Origin: Pleurotus djamor
Lineage: Eukaryota; Basidiomycota; Agaricomycetes; Agaricales; Pleurotaceae
DNA: 46,299 bases
Direction of reading: 5' to 3'
Assembly (NCBI GenBank): GCA_029747585.1
Contig: JAPEVF010000351.1
Span: 1 to 46,299 of the forward strand
Under the pieces are notes generated by a model. That model was not told the origin of the DNA, ran no database searches, and saw nothing but the letters and a program-made list of their open reading frames with translations. The translations under genes were made by a program, and so were the position numbers. Of the stretch, positions 15,285-26,269 are shown one piece after another (position 1 is the stretch's first letter; each line of letters begins with the position of its first letter).

Positions 15285-15400
15285 TCCAAAAATAGTCGAG
15301 ATAAGTTGTTAGCGATTAAGCGAGCAATGCCATTTACGGAACTGATAAAACTGTGGGAATAATACTAAGCTATTGTGCGTGACGATGATGCCGCTCGGCA

Positions 15401-15561
15401 TGGTGGCCTGGGAAAGCATTTCGGAGGCTTCCGCAGTGTCTTTTGCCAGCCTCCCTCACGGGAGTTTTGTGGTTTGTTTCCGACCCAAAAAGGAAAGTGC
15501 TTGCACTTTAAACAAACACAAACAAAACACACGTGACGGGAGGATGGTTATAGGAGCCTGA
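15401..15561 (-). repeat. Right 161-bp terminal inverted repeat
   Basis: Exact reverse complement of 9280-9440; matching ends at TGGTGGCCTGG on its inner side. The helicase start codon lies 117 bp inside it, so the repeat may include or adjoin that promoter. Confidence 0.95.
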
Positions 15562-15757
15562 TGAAAGAGCTCCAATGTTTATATCAGATCAGACTCACAA
15601 AGCCTACGGCGCATGCTGGCAAATTGAAGGGGGAGGCCGGATGCCGTTGGGTCCCAGGCTAAATTTGTGCTTTACTCAACTGGCGGACCAGGTGCCGCTC
15701 ACTCAGACTGATTTCGACTACTGAACAGCAATCAATTCCTCCACATGTTCCCGGGGA

Positions 15758-18700
15758 ATGGCTCGCTCTCAGCAAAGGAGAAAGCGCATCGATGACCTGC
15801 TCTCCGCTTCTTCAGCTATCCTCAGCCACGCTGAAGGACCTCTGAGCCTTGCGCCGATTCCTGAATTATCGGTAGCGGCGGGTGCTTTGTTGAGGTTGAT
15901 AGAGATGGTGCAGGTATGTGCCGCTCCAATTGTTCAATGTTATTGGCAGAGCATTGACATCTTTGATCGAAGAAAACCAGGAGTAACAAAGAGGCATGCC
16001 TACAGTTGTCCAAGAGAACTCTCTCGCGGCGTTCCTAGAGTCTACGTCAGCTAACATTCAAGAACAAACGAGAGCTGGTCCACTTTCCGACTCTCAAATC
16101 GCGTCTGCAAGCTTACGACGATCTCAAGAGCTCCAAGATCGTGTCAAGCAACTATCTGAGTATGTGACTCTCAGAACTCTTACAATGATGATGCTGAGTT
16201 GTTTACAGGGATATTGAGAGCATCCTGACTAGGGCACACGGAATGCTGGAGGGAAATGTTGTTTCACGCTTCTTCCGAAGCAACATGGATGCAGAAACTC
16301 TTCAGCTGCTAGACAAGGAGCTTCAACAAGCACAGTCGCGTTTTCAGGTACGCGCAATCCTTCATATTCTCCAGAAACTCTAAACGTGGATTCCTTCGGC
16401 TAGCTCAAAGGAACTGTCAGCATCGAAATGGTGGTCAACGAAATTATTGCGACCTCACAAGCAGCCGAGCTAGACCGCCAACTTGGTAGACTTCGTGCAG
16501 TCGATGCTGGGTACAGAGCTCCTGTAAATGCTCGGAAGAGCCGCTGGTTGGAAGGAACCCGGACACAGCTATTGCAAGACATTGTAGAATGGTCACGAGG
16601 TCGCGGCGTGGACGAGGTTCGAGCTAACGCGCAAGTTTTTGTCCTTACTGGAGGAGCGGGGACAGGGAAATCGACGATCGCTGTTCAAGTGGCTAAGATG
16701 TTTGACGAACGGGGCGTCTTGGGTGGATCGTTCTTTTTTGAACGCGGTGTCGAGGAGCTAGCGTCGACCAGATACGTCTTCCCCACGCTGGCCGTTCAGC
16801 TCGCTCGATCGCACAAGTACCTGGCGCCGTATATTGTCAAAGGAATCGCAAAACATCAGGAAAAAGGCAGCACACAGAATATGACGTATGCTCTGGATGA
16901 ACTGATCGTTGAGCCTTTGTCAGAGGTTCGCGCCAATGAACGTCCATCACGCCCCATCATCTTTGTCCTTGAAGCCCTCGATGAATGTAGCGAACAAGAC
17001 CAGGTTCCGGGATTGCTCTACCTTCTTCTCAAGCGCATGCGTTCCCTCCCATTCCCCCTTCGCCTGTTCATCACCTCTCGACCCGACTACCACATCCAAG
17101 ATGCATTTGCATCGGTCGAGTGGGAATCAGAACCTCAACCGTATCAGTTGGCGTCCATACCAACGAACATTGTCCGTAGCGATATCAAACAATTCATTGA
17201 GGTTCGATCCACCGAGATTGGCATCGCGCACAAGCTGAAGACAGTTCGAGAGGATGCTATCGAGAGACTCACTGATGCTGCTGGCGGTCTCTTCATTTTT
17301 GCGTCAACTGCTCTCGAGTTTCTTCGTCGATACCAGCGTGATCTCAGCAAATCCCTCGAGCTCGTTCTCTATCATCCACTGAATGTCAACACGCTCGACG
17401 CTCTATACAGTGTTGTCCTTCAAAATGCCTTCTCGGAGGATGACTTCCGTCATCCCGACTTGGGACCCGCGATTCCCATAGTTCTGGGAGTTCTTGCGGT
17501 CATTNCAGGATCAGTTAGTACCCCAGGATCTCAGCACCCTCTTGCAGCTAGATTGCGCAACGCTTGACGAGGTCCTTTGTCGTCTCCAGTCAGTCTTGAC
17601 GTTCTCTGAAGGGCACCCGATTCGTCTACTCCATGCGAGTTTCCCTCAATACTTGGTGGATCCACTGCGCTGCCGGCTCCCCAATATCAGCGACCAACCC
17701 TCCTTTCGCGGTGACGACCATCTTGCCATCATGTGCCTCGATACCATGCTGGATGACCGCAATTTGAAGAAGAATATATGCGATCTCAAAGATCCGTTGG
17801 TGTTCAGAAGCGACATTCCGGATTTGGACGGACACCTCCTGCGCTCGGTCCCATCCCATATTCGATACTCATGCCTCTATTGGGCTACCCATCTGTGCAA
17901 CTCGACTCCATCGCCCGAGTTGACATGTTTATTGGGGAAATTTACGGAGACGAAGATGCTGTGCTGGATGGAAGCCCTTGGGCTGCTCGGGCGGATCGAC
18001 GCGGCTGTTTCCATGCTCACTCGTACCTTGAGTTGGACCAAGGTAGCTCGACTGGCCTCTCATCTCATCCTTGTAACAGACGTCTCATGCTTGTATTACC
18101 AGGTTGATGACAGGACACGAATACTGCTGAATGACGGCTATCGGTTTGTTCTGACCTTCATGGACGCCATCCAGGCATGCCCCTTCCAGGTCTATGCATC
18201 TGGTCTCCCATTTTCCCCAACAACATCTCTTCTGCGGGAGGTATACTCACATCAATTCAATGATCTTTCTGTTGTCAATGTTCTCGCTGGTCTTGATGAA
18301 ACTTGGGGAGCGTGTCTGCGAGTAATGGAAGGGCATAAACATATCGTGGACAGTGTCGCGTTTTCTCACAATGGTCGATGGATCGCTTCTGCGAGCTTTG
18401 ACTATGATGTCAAAGTCTGGGATGCAGCAGGAGGAATGCTTCTCCGGACTCTTCCTGGTCATACAGATCGTCTCTCTACGACTGTTTTCTCATCAGACGA
18501 CAATACAATCTTCTCCGGATCCTATGACAAGACCATAAGAATATGGAATACTGCTTCGGGAGCGCCTCTCAAAACCATTACCTTGGATGGATTCATCCGA
18601 CGTATCATCTTGCCTTTTGGTCCCGATAGCACCCGGGGGACTGTGGTGCTGCTCTCCCTTGACGAGACGCCGTTTTCTGGTCTCTGTTTCATGCAAATCC

Positions 18701-19986
18701 TCGATAATGACGGCTGCGGCTTGGGAACCCTCCCTCAAACATTGACATACCCTGAAAGTGTCGAGTGGTCACCGGATAACAAGTATCTCGCCGTTGCCCC
18801 ATCCGCCAAGATCATCCTCTACAACGCAAACACATATTCCGTTCTTGGAGACTTGGTCGGTCATCAAGATGATGTAACCGGTGTCAAGTTTGTACCTAGC
18901 TCATCCCATCTTGTCTCTGGTTCCGTCGATGAAACGATACGCGTCTGGGACGTCGAAGCTCGGAGATGTATCCAACTCTTCGAGGGCCATACCAGATATG
19001 TGCATCGCATCGCGGTCAGCCCTATAAACGGTCTCATCGCGTCCTCTTCGTGGGACAACTCGTTGCGCATATGGTCGTTACAGGAGAAGACATGTGTTGC
19101 CACACACACGGCAACTAGCAATTGTATAATGAGCCTGTCGTTCTCCCCAGACGGCAAATACTTGGTTTCCGGGGATATGAATTCCATGCTCCAATTATGG
19201 GACGTTCACGAACGACCAAAAGCAACCTCGGTTGAACGAGACGTGGTGGGCTGGGTAATATCTCCTGACGGGCGATTTATGGCAACAAAGGTTGCTATGG
19301 GTCAGGCAGAAGTCTGGTCTACAAAAGAGGACCGCCTTGTGGCTAGTGTTAGGGTTGATGAGAGTGATGATCCACCGTCGTTTCTACATGCCCTCCTGAC
19401 GAACGGAGATGGTCCTTGGATCGCTCTGTTATTCCCATCTTCAACCATCCATCTGATCAACACCATAACTGCGGAGACGTCTTCCCTATCACTAGACCCC
19501 CGACAGCATCCTAGATGGACAAGCAAGAGTGGTAAGCATCACATCACAGGGTGGGGAGGTCTTTCCTTGGATGGAAAATTCATTTACCTTCAAGGCCTCG
19601 AGGATGCGGATCAAGATGGTGTCGAAGTCAAAGCTCCAAGATGGTACATCCTTAACTGGGACCTTCAGCAGCTCGCGGGTGTCAACGAAGAAGACGTACC
19701 ATCGGAGTATCTCCAACCTCCTCAGCAGCGATACGCGCAATACGACGGGTGGTTGGTGGATCGATGGCAAAACAGACACCTATGTTGGATGCCGCCTGCG
19801 TTTCGAAGCGAACGTGAAGACACCTGGTGTTGTTTGTATGAAGACCGCTTCGCTGCGAAGTATTTCTCCATCAGCACTGCTCGGAAGATTACAGTTCTAG
19901 ACATGGGATATCATTGTGAGGGACGAGAATCGGACGAATGGAAATCGGTTTATAAGTGTTTAGAAAGTAAGCTTGGACGGGCGTGA
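15758..19986 (+). pseudogene. NLR-like copy 2, frame-disrupted
   Basis: Same five-exon plan as its paralogues: 15758-15913, 15973-16159, 16209-16347, 16404-18042, 18103-19986; the last 60-bp intron stays open in frame. Exon 2 is 187 nt against 191 nt in copies 1 and 3: a 4-nt loss near 16015-16022 shifts the frame and brings a stop within a few codons. A second break lies at the N at 17505; dropping that one base restores VIQDQLVPQ, as in copy 3, so it may be an assembly error. NACHT Walker A GGAGTGKST is intact, but Walker B reads VLEALDEC, Glu replacing the Asp found in copies 1 and 3. WD40 repeats and the conserved tail are otherwise intact, so inactivation is recent. A weak alternative acceptor (CCAAGAG at about 16009-16015) could skip the deleted region and keep the frame, yielding a shortened N-domain. 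Confidence 0.75.
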
Positions 19987-21091
19987 AGGTCTCATGGTAA
20001 TATTATGCTCAGCATTGGGAACCCATGTACTTACCCTGTGTCTCTGTGAAGGGATACATCTTTAGAAGCTGAAATGTCATATACCAATGGCCATCTCAAC
20101 GCTCCAGTGATCCACTCCGAACTTCCATTGTCTCGAAACAAACGCACCAATATTTAGGGGAATGCCCCTGATCAACGCGGGGGTGTGGCATCACGAGGAC
20201 GCGTCAGTAGCGTGTCCAAAGCGTGTCCGGCTTTTTTCTTGTCGTCATCATAATCAACAACAGCTACCACCCAACCAGAAGCTACCAGAAGCCTGAACGC
20301 TTNCCCCCCCTCTCAAAGTGAGAGTGCCAACTCGAATAGTTGATTCCGCTTACTTGGTCTCTGCTACCGCGACGAGAATTAGAAGGCCACCTGCAGTGAA
20401 TTTCCTATCGAATCCTGTCGTTCTCGGTGGTGTTCCAACACAACGTCTATCACTTCGAATGGCTAAATTTAAGCTACCCTTCACGGCCCACGACCATGGA
20501 CAAAAGCTCAATTGCTCAGTCGTGCGGACGGTGCACTAGATTCCTTAAATAAGCTCAAAGTCCACTCACTAATTGCACCGCCTATCCTTGAGTCTGTGAA
20601 CTGGACGACGCCGCTCTCAGCGCTCTGGGGATCAATCGCTTGTGAAACACCCAAGAGAAACTGTTGTTTTGTAGAAGTTAACACCACTAACGAGTCCCTT
20701 CGCGATCACGGCTATATATGAGGACTGCTGGCTTGGTTTGGGCTTGGTGGTGAGTAATTAATCTGCGAGCATTCCTATCAGGCCCAACATTGATGTGCTG
20801 ACATAGCCATCTCGTTCTCTCCAAGCCCTGTATATTCCACGTCCTCATGATACATCACGGGGAGCGCAGGATCGACACTAACCTCTCTTTTCAAACATAC
20901 CAAGAATAGAGGCGTCCGAAGGAGGATCGACATCGATACTTCGCAAATGACCGCAAGTGGTATAGCTTCGATTTACCGCCAAACATAATTGAGGTGTGCT
21001 GGGATATAAGAGGAGGAAGGTACTTAAACTGAGTATGTCTTCATCTTAAGTACTGGACTTCGTTCAACACTGATTTCTCCTCGAAAGCATC
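19987..21091. other. Intergenic DNA upstream of the hydrophobin gene
   Basis: No gene recognised. Short open frames only, one N at 20303 next to a C run. The part from about 20900 onward resembles the region before the decayed hydrophobin copy at 25.5 kb, so the hydrophobin promoter is part of that duplication. Confidence 0.55.
21004..21010 (+). promoter_or_regulatory. TATA-like box of the hydrophobin gene
   Basis: ATATAAG about 82 bp before the start codon. An equivalent TTTATAAG lies at 25606-25613 before the decayed copy, at similar spacing, and both are followed by GTATGTCTTCATC. Confidence 0.5.
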
Positions 21092-21620
21092 ATGCAAATT
21101 CGTCTCTCGTCTCTCATCCCCTTCACAGTCGTTTTCGTCCTTCCAGTCTTGGTGACTGGCGCTGCCATGAACCTCCCTCGCCAAGAACCAGCCAGCGAAT
21201 GTACGACAGGAACTTTGCAATGCTGCAATATGGTTCTAGCGGTATGTCTTGTCGTTGCCAGCTACGCCAGAAACGAACGACCTTCGACTGATGAACGAAC
21301 AGGCCAGTAACCCAAGCGTTGGCTTGCTTGCAGGTTTGCTTGGCATTGTCCTGGGTCCCATAACCGGATCGGTCGGCGGTAAGAGCGTATTTCACTGTGC
21401 CATGCTAACAAACCTCATGCTGGTTATAAATTATAGTTTCCTGTTCCCCCATTTCCGTCATAGGAGTCGGCGGTAATTTGTGTTCGGCAGTACCAGCATG
21501 CTGCACCGGGAATTCCTTCGTAAGTGGCGCGAGGTTGAAAATGGGTTTACTTACTGAAACAGAAAACTCTAGAGCGGCCTCCTTGTCCTAGGATGCACGC
21601 CTGTGGATTTGAACGTGTGA
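21092..21620 (+). CDS. Class I hydrophobin
   Basis: Small secreted amphipathic protein that coats aerial hyphae, spores and fruiting-body surfaces. Exons 21092-21241, 21303-21378, 21437-21519 and 21573-21620 give 118 residues. A signal peptide (hydrophobic [14 protein letters not shown], cut near TGA) is followed by a mature protein with all eight cysteines at 37, 44, 45, 78, 91, 97, 98 and 111. The spacing C-X6-CC-X32-C-X12-C-X5-CC-X12-C falls within the class I pattern. The long hydrophobic loop between the third and fourth Cys ([13 protein letters not shown]) is typical of the amyloid-forming segment. The start is the first ATG after the TATA-like box and directly begins the signal peptide. 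A related, broken copy lies 4.6 kb downstream. Confidence 0.92.
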
Positions 21621-24600
21621 GGGGATTCCAGGTCCCCCGTTCGTAGTAGTTATCATGCTAAGAGGATAAGGCGTGGGTTGAGGACAAGTTTGTGGTTGTC
21701 AAGGCGTAGTTATAATAAGCATCCAAGATGTCCTTGACGTTCAACGAACCTGACGGCCATAGAAACATATATGGATGAGCCCGTCCTGGATAGTGGAGCA
21801 ACGCAGAGGCGGACAGGAGAGCTACTACAACGCAAATGCTGCAGCATGATAGCTAGAACATTGATGACGACTTTGGGCGGGTTCGTGTATGACCGGTTGA
21901 TCGTGTATGTGGGCAGCGGAGAAGAGACGGTCCAGTTACTCGCCGTATCATTACGAGTCCAGAGTGAAACGAAGACTCGTTTGTAGGAAACGGAGTTTCT
22001 CTTGGCAGTAGCGTTTTCGTGGGATAGCTCGGTCTGTCCTCTGATTGGCCAATTGCCTCTAGCGCGCGTCGCTGATTGGATGGCCTTTTGTTTACGCCTT
22101 ATTTGTTCGATTTTGAAAAGTCACGCCTCTCTGGTATTCCCACGCCGACATGTCCAAGAGCCTCTTCCCACGCCCCTCTCAACCATTTCGCTCCTAATTC
22201 CTTGTCTGGCCCGCACGTTCATCGTTAGCTGGTACGTTGCTCTAATAGTTCCTCCAATTTCTCGCTTATCTAGACATAAGTCGGAAGGTGCATGAATTGT
22301 GTCATCAAAAGGACGGAACCGATACCAATGGCGTTGAAGGTTTGCGCGCTACTCTATATACAAGTGGCGGTGATGGATTTTGAGGTCTACAGGTACGTCA
22401 ACGAGTCCGACCTTGGAATTAGACCCGAAGAGAAGGTCATGAAAAGGTCACTAGACTGTGCAGTGTACATCCATCAGCTTATTGAGTAAATGAAGACAAC
22501 GTGAGTGCAAAAAGAAGTGAACTGCGAGCAAACGCCATTTCGCGATTTCTCGAGAGTTAGATGTGTCCTTTTGATGGATATTTAGGGAGGACTGATATGC
22601 AGAAAACACTTCGGTCGTCTCGCATCGGGGCTTGAGCTGGCAGATGCGTCGGCACTAGCTAGTACTCTCAGGAGAAAATAAGGGGATCCGTGGGATCCGT
22701 GGGACAAGTTCTACATATCCGTCATGATGCTCTTGGGCTCTTCCTCCAACTCGCACTCACAACGCGCGAGCATTCCTTGCTCCAGCTTCGAACAAGCGGG
22801 GCTCACGAAAGTCTCCCCGACGCCATGAATCTGCCCATGTCCGACTCGCATTCTCAAAGTTCTACGCGTTTTGCTCCTCCATACCGAATTCCGATCAATC
22901 CACTCCGCCGTTCCCTACGAACAAATGAGCTACGGCCAACTGGAACGTCGCTACCGCTGTATCAAGTCCCCGCATTCAACGTCTGAAGCCACCAGCCCCC
23001 GCATTGATGCTTGCTTCTCGAACAAGGACGTCTCACAGGGCAAATACGTTGGGTTTTCGGTTTTTTGATCAGGTGCGTACTTCATGGAATGCTTATATTG
23101 ACGCTTCTCTTTTCCCAGAAGACGAAAGAACTCGCCCTTGCCTCCTATTTTCTCCGTTGTCTTTCGGTTTTCACCGTTGCTTTGGTCACCCACAAGTGTA
23201 TACGCCTCCTCCAATCACCCTCCCCCTCATCACCATCATGCCCATCGTAGCCAGAAAACTACGGTCGTAGCGGCGATACGAAGAAGAACATACATTTGCT
23301 GTTGACATGCTGGAGATAAGCCCATCTCCCTACTAAACCCCCATCCTCCCTCGCATGCGTGACCTCTGACGGCATGCAGCATCCAACGTCGGCACTCAGT
23401 CGCAACCATCTCTCCCTCATCTCCGCTTCCTCTCCTCCGTCGACAAACGCTCTAGCCCAGAAGCTCCTTCATGTGTCTTCATCGCTATGCTCGACGTTTG
23501 CCCATGTTTCACTCAGAATGTTGCTTGGGTTGGTCGTGATGGTCATGGATTGGGACGGGTATTTGTGGAAGAATGGGATGTGCATGTGGAGGAAAGAGTG
23601 AAGGAGTAGAAGGGCTTTCAGACTTTGTGTCCGTGAAGGAGGTAGTCTCCCAAGGCGCTGGTACTTTTGGATCACAATTTGCCCAAACAAGCTCTCGTCT
23701 GTCTTCCGTGGCGCGAACGACCTCTTACCCCATAGTCATTTAATGCGCCCGTCTCTGCAAGCGTGGAATGGCATTGTCCTTAACCCGGGAAACAACACCA
23801 GTTGCTCGCCTTTGCATCGGATGGAGGTTCTTGATGAGGATGAGGATATTGATCTTGGGTGGATGGTGGCTGGCGACGGAAAATACGGAAGAGCGAAGAA
23901 GACCAAAGATGGAGAAGGGGTGTGCGTACGCTCGCCCAACTTTCTGTAAGCTTGAGATGTACATAGGATGATGGAGAGCACCCCTAGGTCGCCCCGATCG
24001 TCATGTCATCCAGCACATGGCTAGTGAAAACACCGCCGCACCGGTCGCAAACTCGTCAATACAGTCAGTCTCCAATTTGTTTTCATGTTGATCAACAGCA
24101 AGCCCGTAGAAATGGTGAACGAGAGCAAGGAACCTTGACAAGTTTTTGGTAGATGTTCGGTAGATGTCGCATTCACCTTCTGGCTTGCCTACGTCGTGTT
24201 TGAACTATTGGATTGAGAGCTCCCTCCCTTGGTATATGATAAGTCAAAGAACAATGGTGGTCAAATAGGACTCGTACGCCGTGCCGTGGCAACGGCCCAC
24301 AGAGACAAGTTCTTCGCACGCGCTCGTGGAGTGACGAGAAAGGGAGATGGGGAGATGGGGAGATGGTGAAAAGCAGTGAAAAGCCCAAGGCGCGGGGTGT
24401 CTTTTGATCTGAGATCTGAGATCTGCAATGGGGACCTCGATCACTCAATCACCGGCACCCCTCGGCACCCCCGTCCTCCCAGCTCTCATCGACATCTCTC
24501 GTGTCTCCTCGCCTCTCCAAGGCATCACTTCGTCTCAGATACCTTGAACATGGAAAACGCTCTCTGAAGTTTGGGATAGATGAACATGGATACGAGAAGG

Positions 24601-25677
24601 GAGGCTGGGTCACATCGTCGACGATCTTTTTCGCTGCTTCCTTCGTCACTTCAACCTTTCTTCCCTCACAACCACATCGACCTCCTTCGACAACTCACGA
24701 TGCGGATGAGGTACATGCAAACTCAAGGCCTGGGGCGGCATGTATTATGTGTCCTAGTCAACGGCCATTGGGCATGAATAAACGCCGCGAAGGAGGCTCT
24801 TCAGGTTCCGAGGCGTTGTGGAGGAGAGAGAGGAGACATTAGATTGGAGAGGAATCGGAGGAGAACATCCCGCCAGTCCCTTGTTGACGTTTGGATGCCT
24901 CAATCCGCCATTTCCTTCCCTGGCCCTGTCGTCGGGAGCTTGGAGCTTTGCATTCAACCTCGCTCTCACTACCCGAGCATACGGCATAACAAGAGTTCTT
25001 GAACAACTTGGTAGATGGAGGAAGTAAGCACACACCGACGGCCCTGTCCCTCGTTCCTCAGACCCACTCTACGTCTCACATGCATATCCACACACACACA
25101 TCGACGGACGCACGGCCGCCTCTGCCAGCANCCAATGAAACACAACTACCCCCAGCCGCGCGCGTGGCAGAGGACAGACGCGCAATGCCGACGTCGACGC
25201 CGTTCCTTCCACCCTCTTTCAGGGCTACGGCGCTCTGTCCTCGTCGACACACTTTCCCTTCAACGATGAGGCTTCGTGACGCTGCCTCTGGCCTTTGTCG
25301 ACACCACAGGAGGAATCGTACTCTAATGATGAATGGAGATCCAAGCACCCCTCTTCATTCTCTTCGAGACCCGTGCATGCCACAGTCACGGTAGCTCCCG
25401 ATGGTACGACAATCTTGCGCCAATCGGCACTAGTCTCCTCTGTATCAGGTGTGTTCGGAGCATAGCAATTGGGGATGAACCCGTTGACCTGGACGTGTGA
25501 GGCGTGAGGAGGAGGGGGACCATCGACGCCTCGCAGATGACTTGAAATGGTATACTAGATATATCAAGGTATTTTGGGGTACGTTGAGGTCGCGATTGTT
25601 GCTCGTTTATAAGGAGGATGGAAAGACGAAGGTATGTCTTCATCCTCGCTACCAGTCAACTTCTCTTGAAGAACGTC
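21621..25677. other. Gene-poor region between hydrophobin and its decayed copy
   Basis: About 4 kb without a recognisable gene. Many short frames are open on both strands but none shows family motifs or convincing multi-exon continuity. A stretch at 22150-22490 has splice-like signals and an open tail (YVNESDLGIRPEEKVMKRSL near 22391-22450) that could be a remnant or a small unknown gene; not resolved. Short simple repeats occur at 24342-24367 and 24406-24425. One N is at 25131. Confidence 0.5.
24342..24425. repeat. Short tandem repeats
   Basis: Three copies of an 8-bp GGGAGATG-type unit at 24342-24367, then three copies of a 7-bp GAGATCT-type unit at about 24406-24425. Simple-sequence expansion in non-coding DNA; no function suggested. 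Confidence 0.7.
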
Positions 25678-26269
25678 ATGCAGTTTCGCGTCTCGTCTCT
25701 CATCCCCTTCCCGGTCATTGTCGCCCTTCCACTCTTGGAGTTGAACGTTGATGGCTGGGGCTGCCATGATCCTCCCTCGTGAGGAGCCAGCTAGCCAATG
25801 TGCACCAGGAAACTTGCAGTCCTGCAACGTGGTTTCGGAGGTTTGTTTTTGACACACGTTGATTGGAGTTGACCTTTCTAATCCGCATTTACGACGGTTT
25901 AGGCCGATGCCCCCATGGCTACTCTGCTTCTAAACCTGCTTGGTGTCGTACTGGATTCTAATAGAACCGGGGCGGTCGGCAGTGAGTGCACACCCCACAA
26001 TACCGATATCGTAGCCCTCATCCCACTCCACGTTGTGGATTGTATTGGGATTGTAGTTACATGCTCCCCCATTCCAATACAGGAAATGATGGTGGTTCGT
26101 GCTCGGCACGACCATTGTGTTGCACCGGAGATTCCTTCGTGGTGAGTGGCAGGAGGTTGAAATGGTTTCGCTTGCTCAATATGAAAAATCCAGAACGGCC
26201 TCGTTGTTGTAGGATGTGCGCCTTTTTACAATGTAAGCCTATGAGGGGAACTAGGACCGAATTGCCCCT
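25678..26269 (+). pseudogene. Decayed hydrophobin copy
   Basis: Aligns with the intact hydrophobin through all four exons and its upstream region. The signal peptide (MQFRVSSLIPFPVIVALPLL) is followed by an insertion that shifts the frame before the first Cys. The CC pair of the first cluster reads SC (CAPGNLQSCN). Exon 2 resumes with ADAPMATLLLNLLGVVL, exon 3 with VTCSPIPI, then a second frame change is needed to reach GGSCSARPLCCTGDSF. The last exon gives NGLVVVGCAPF. Two frame breaks and a lost cysteine argue for a non-functional duplicate. Confidence 0.8.

Larger units (their letters stand above)
9280..15561. mobile_element. 6.28-kb TIR element carrying DUF6589 and RecQ-like helicase genes
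   Basis: Bounded by perfect 161-bp inverted repeats (9280-9440 and 15401-15561) that stop matching abruptly on the inner side. Contents: a DUF6589-family gene on + (9691-12473) and a RecQ-type helicase gene on - (15284-12637), convergent, filling nearly the whole interior. It sits 210 bp after NLR copy 1 and 196 bp before NLR copy 2. No direct target-site duplication is visible: the left flank ends CATGG and the right flank begins TGAAA. Identical TIRs point to a recent insertion. The pairing of a candidate transposase-like protein with a helicase suggests a self-mobilising DNA element, but transposase activity of DUF6589 is inference. It does not look like hAT, Tc1/mariner, Helitron or Starship elements. 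Confidence 0.85.

Noticed and set aside
15996..16217. Separate small gene starting with MPTVVQENSLAAFLES
   Set aside because: It is the shifted frame of NLR copy 2 exon 2 after the 4-nt deletion; it aligns with LATFLESTSVNVQ in copy 3.
22150..22490. Possible multi-exon gene ending YVNESDLGIRPEEKVMKRSLD...
   Set aside because: Splice-like signals exist but upstream exons contain stops and no family could be recognised; not enough to call a gene.
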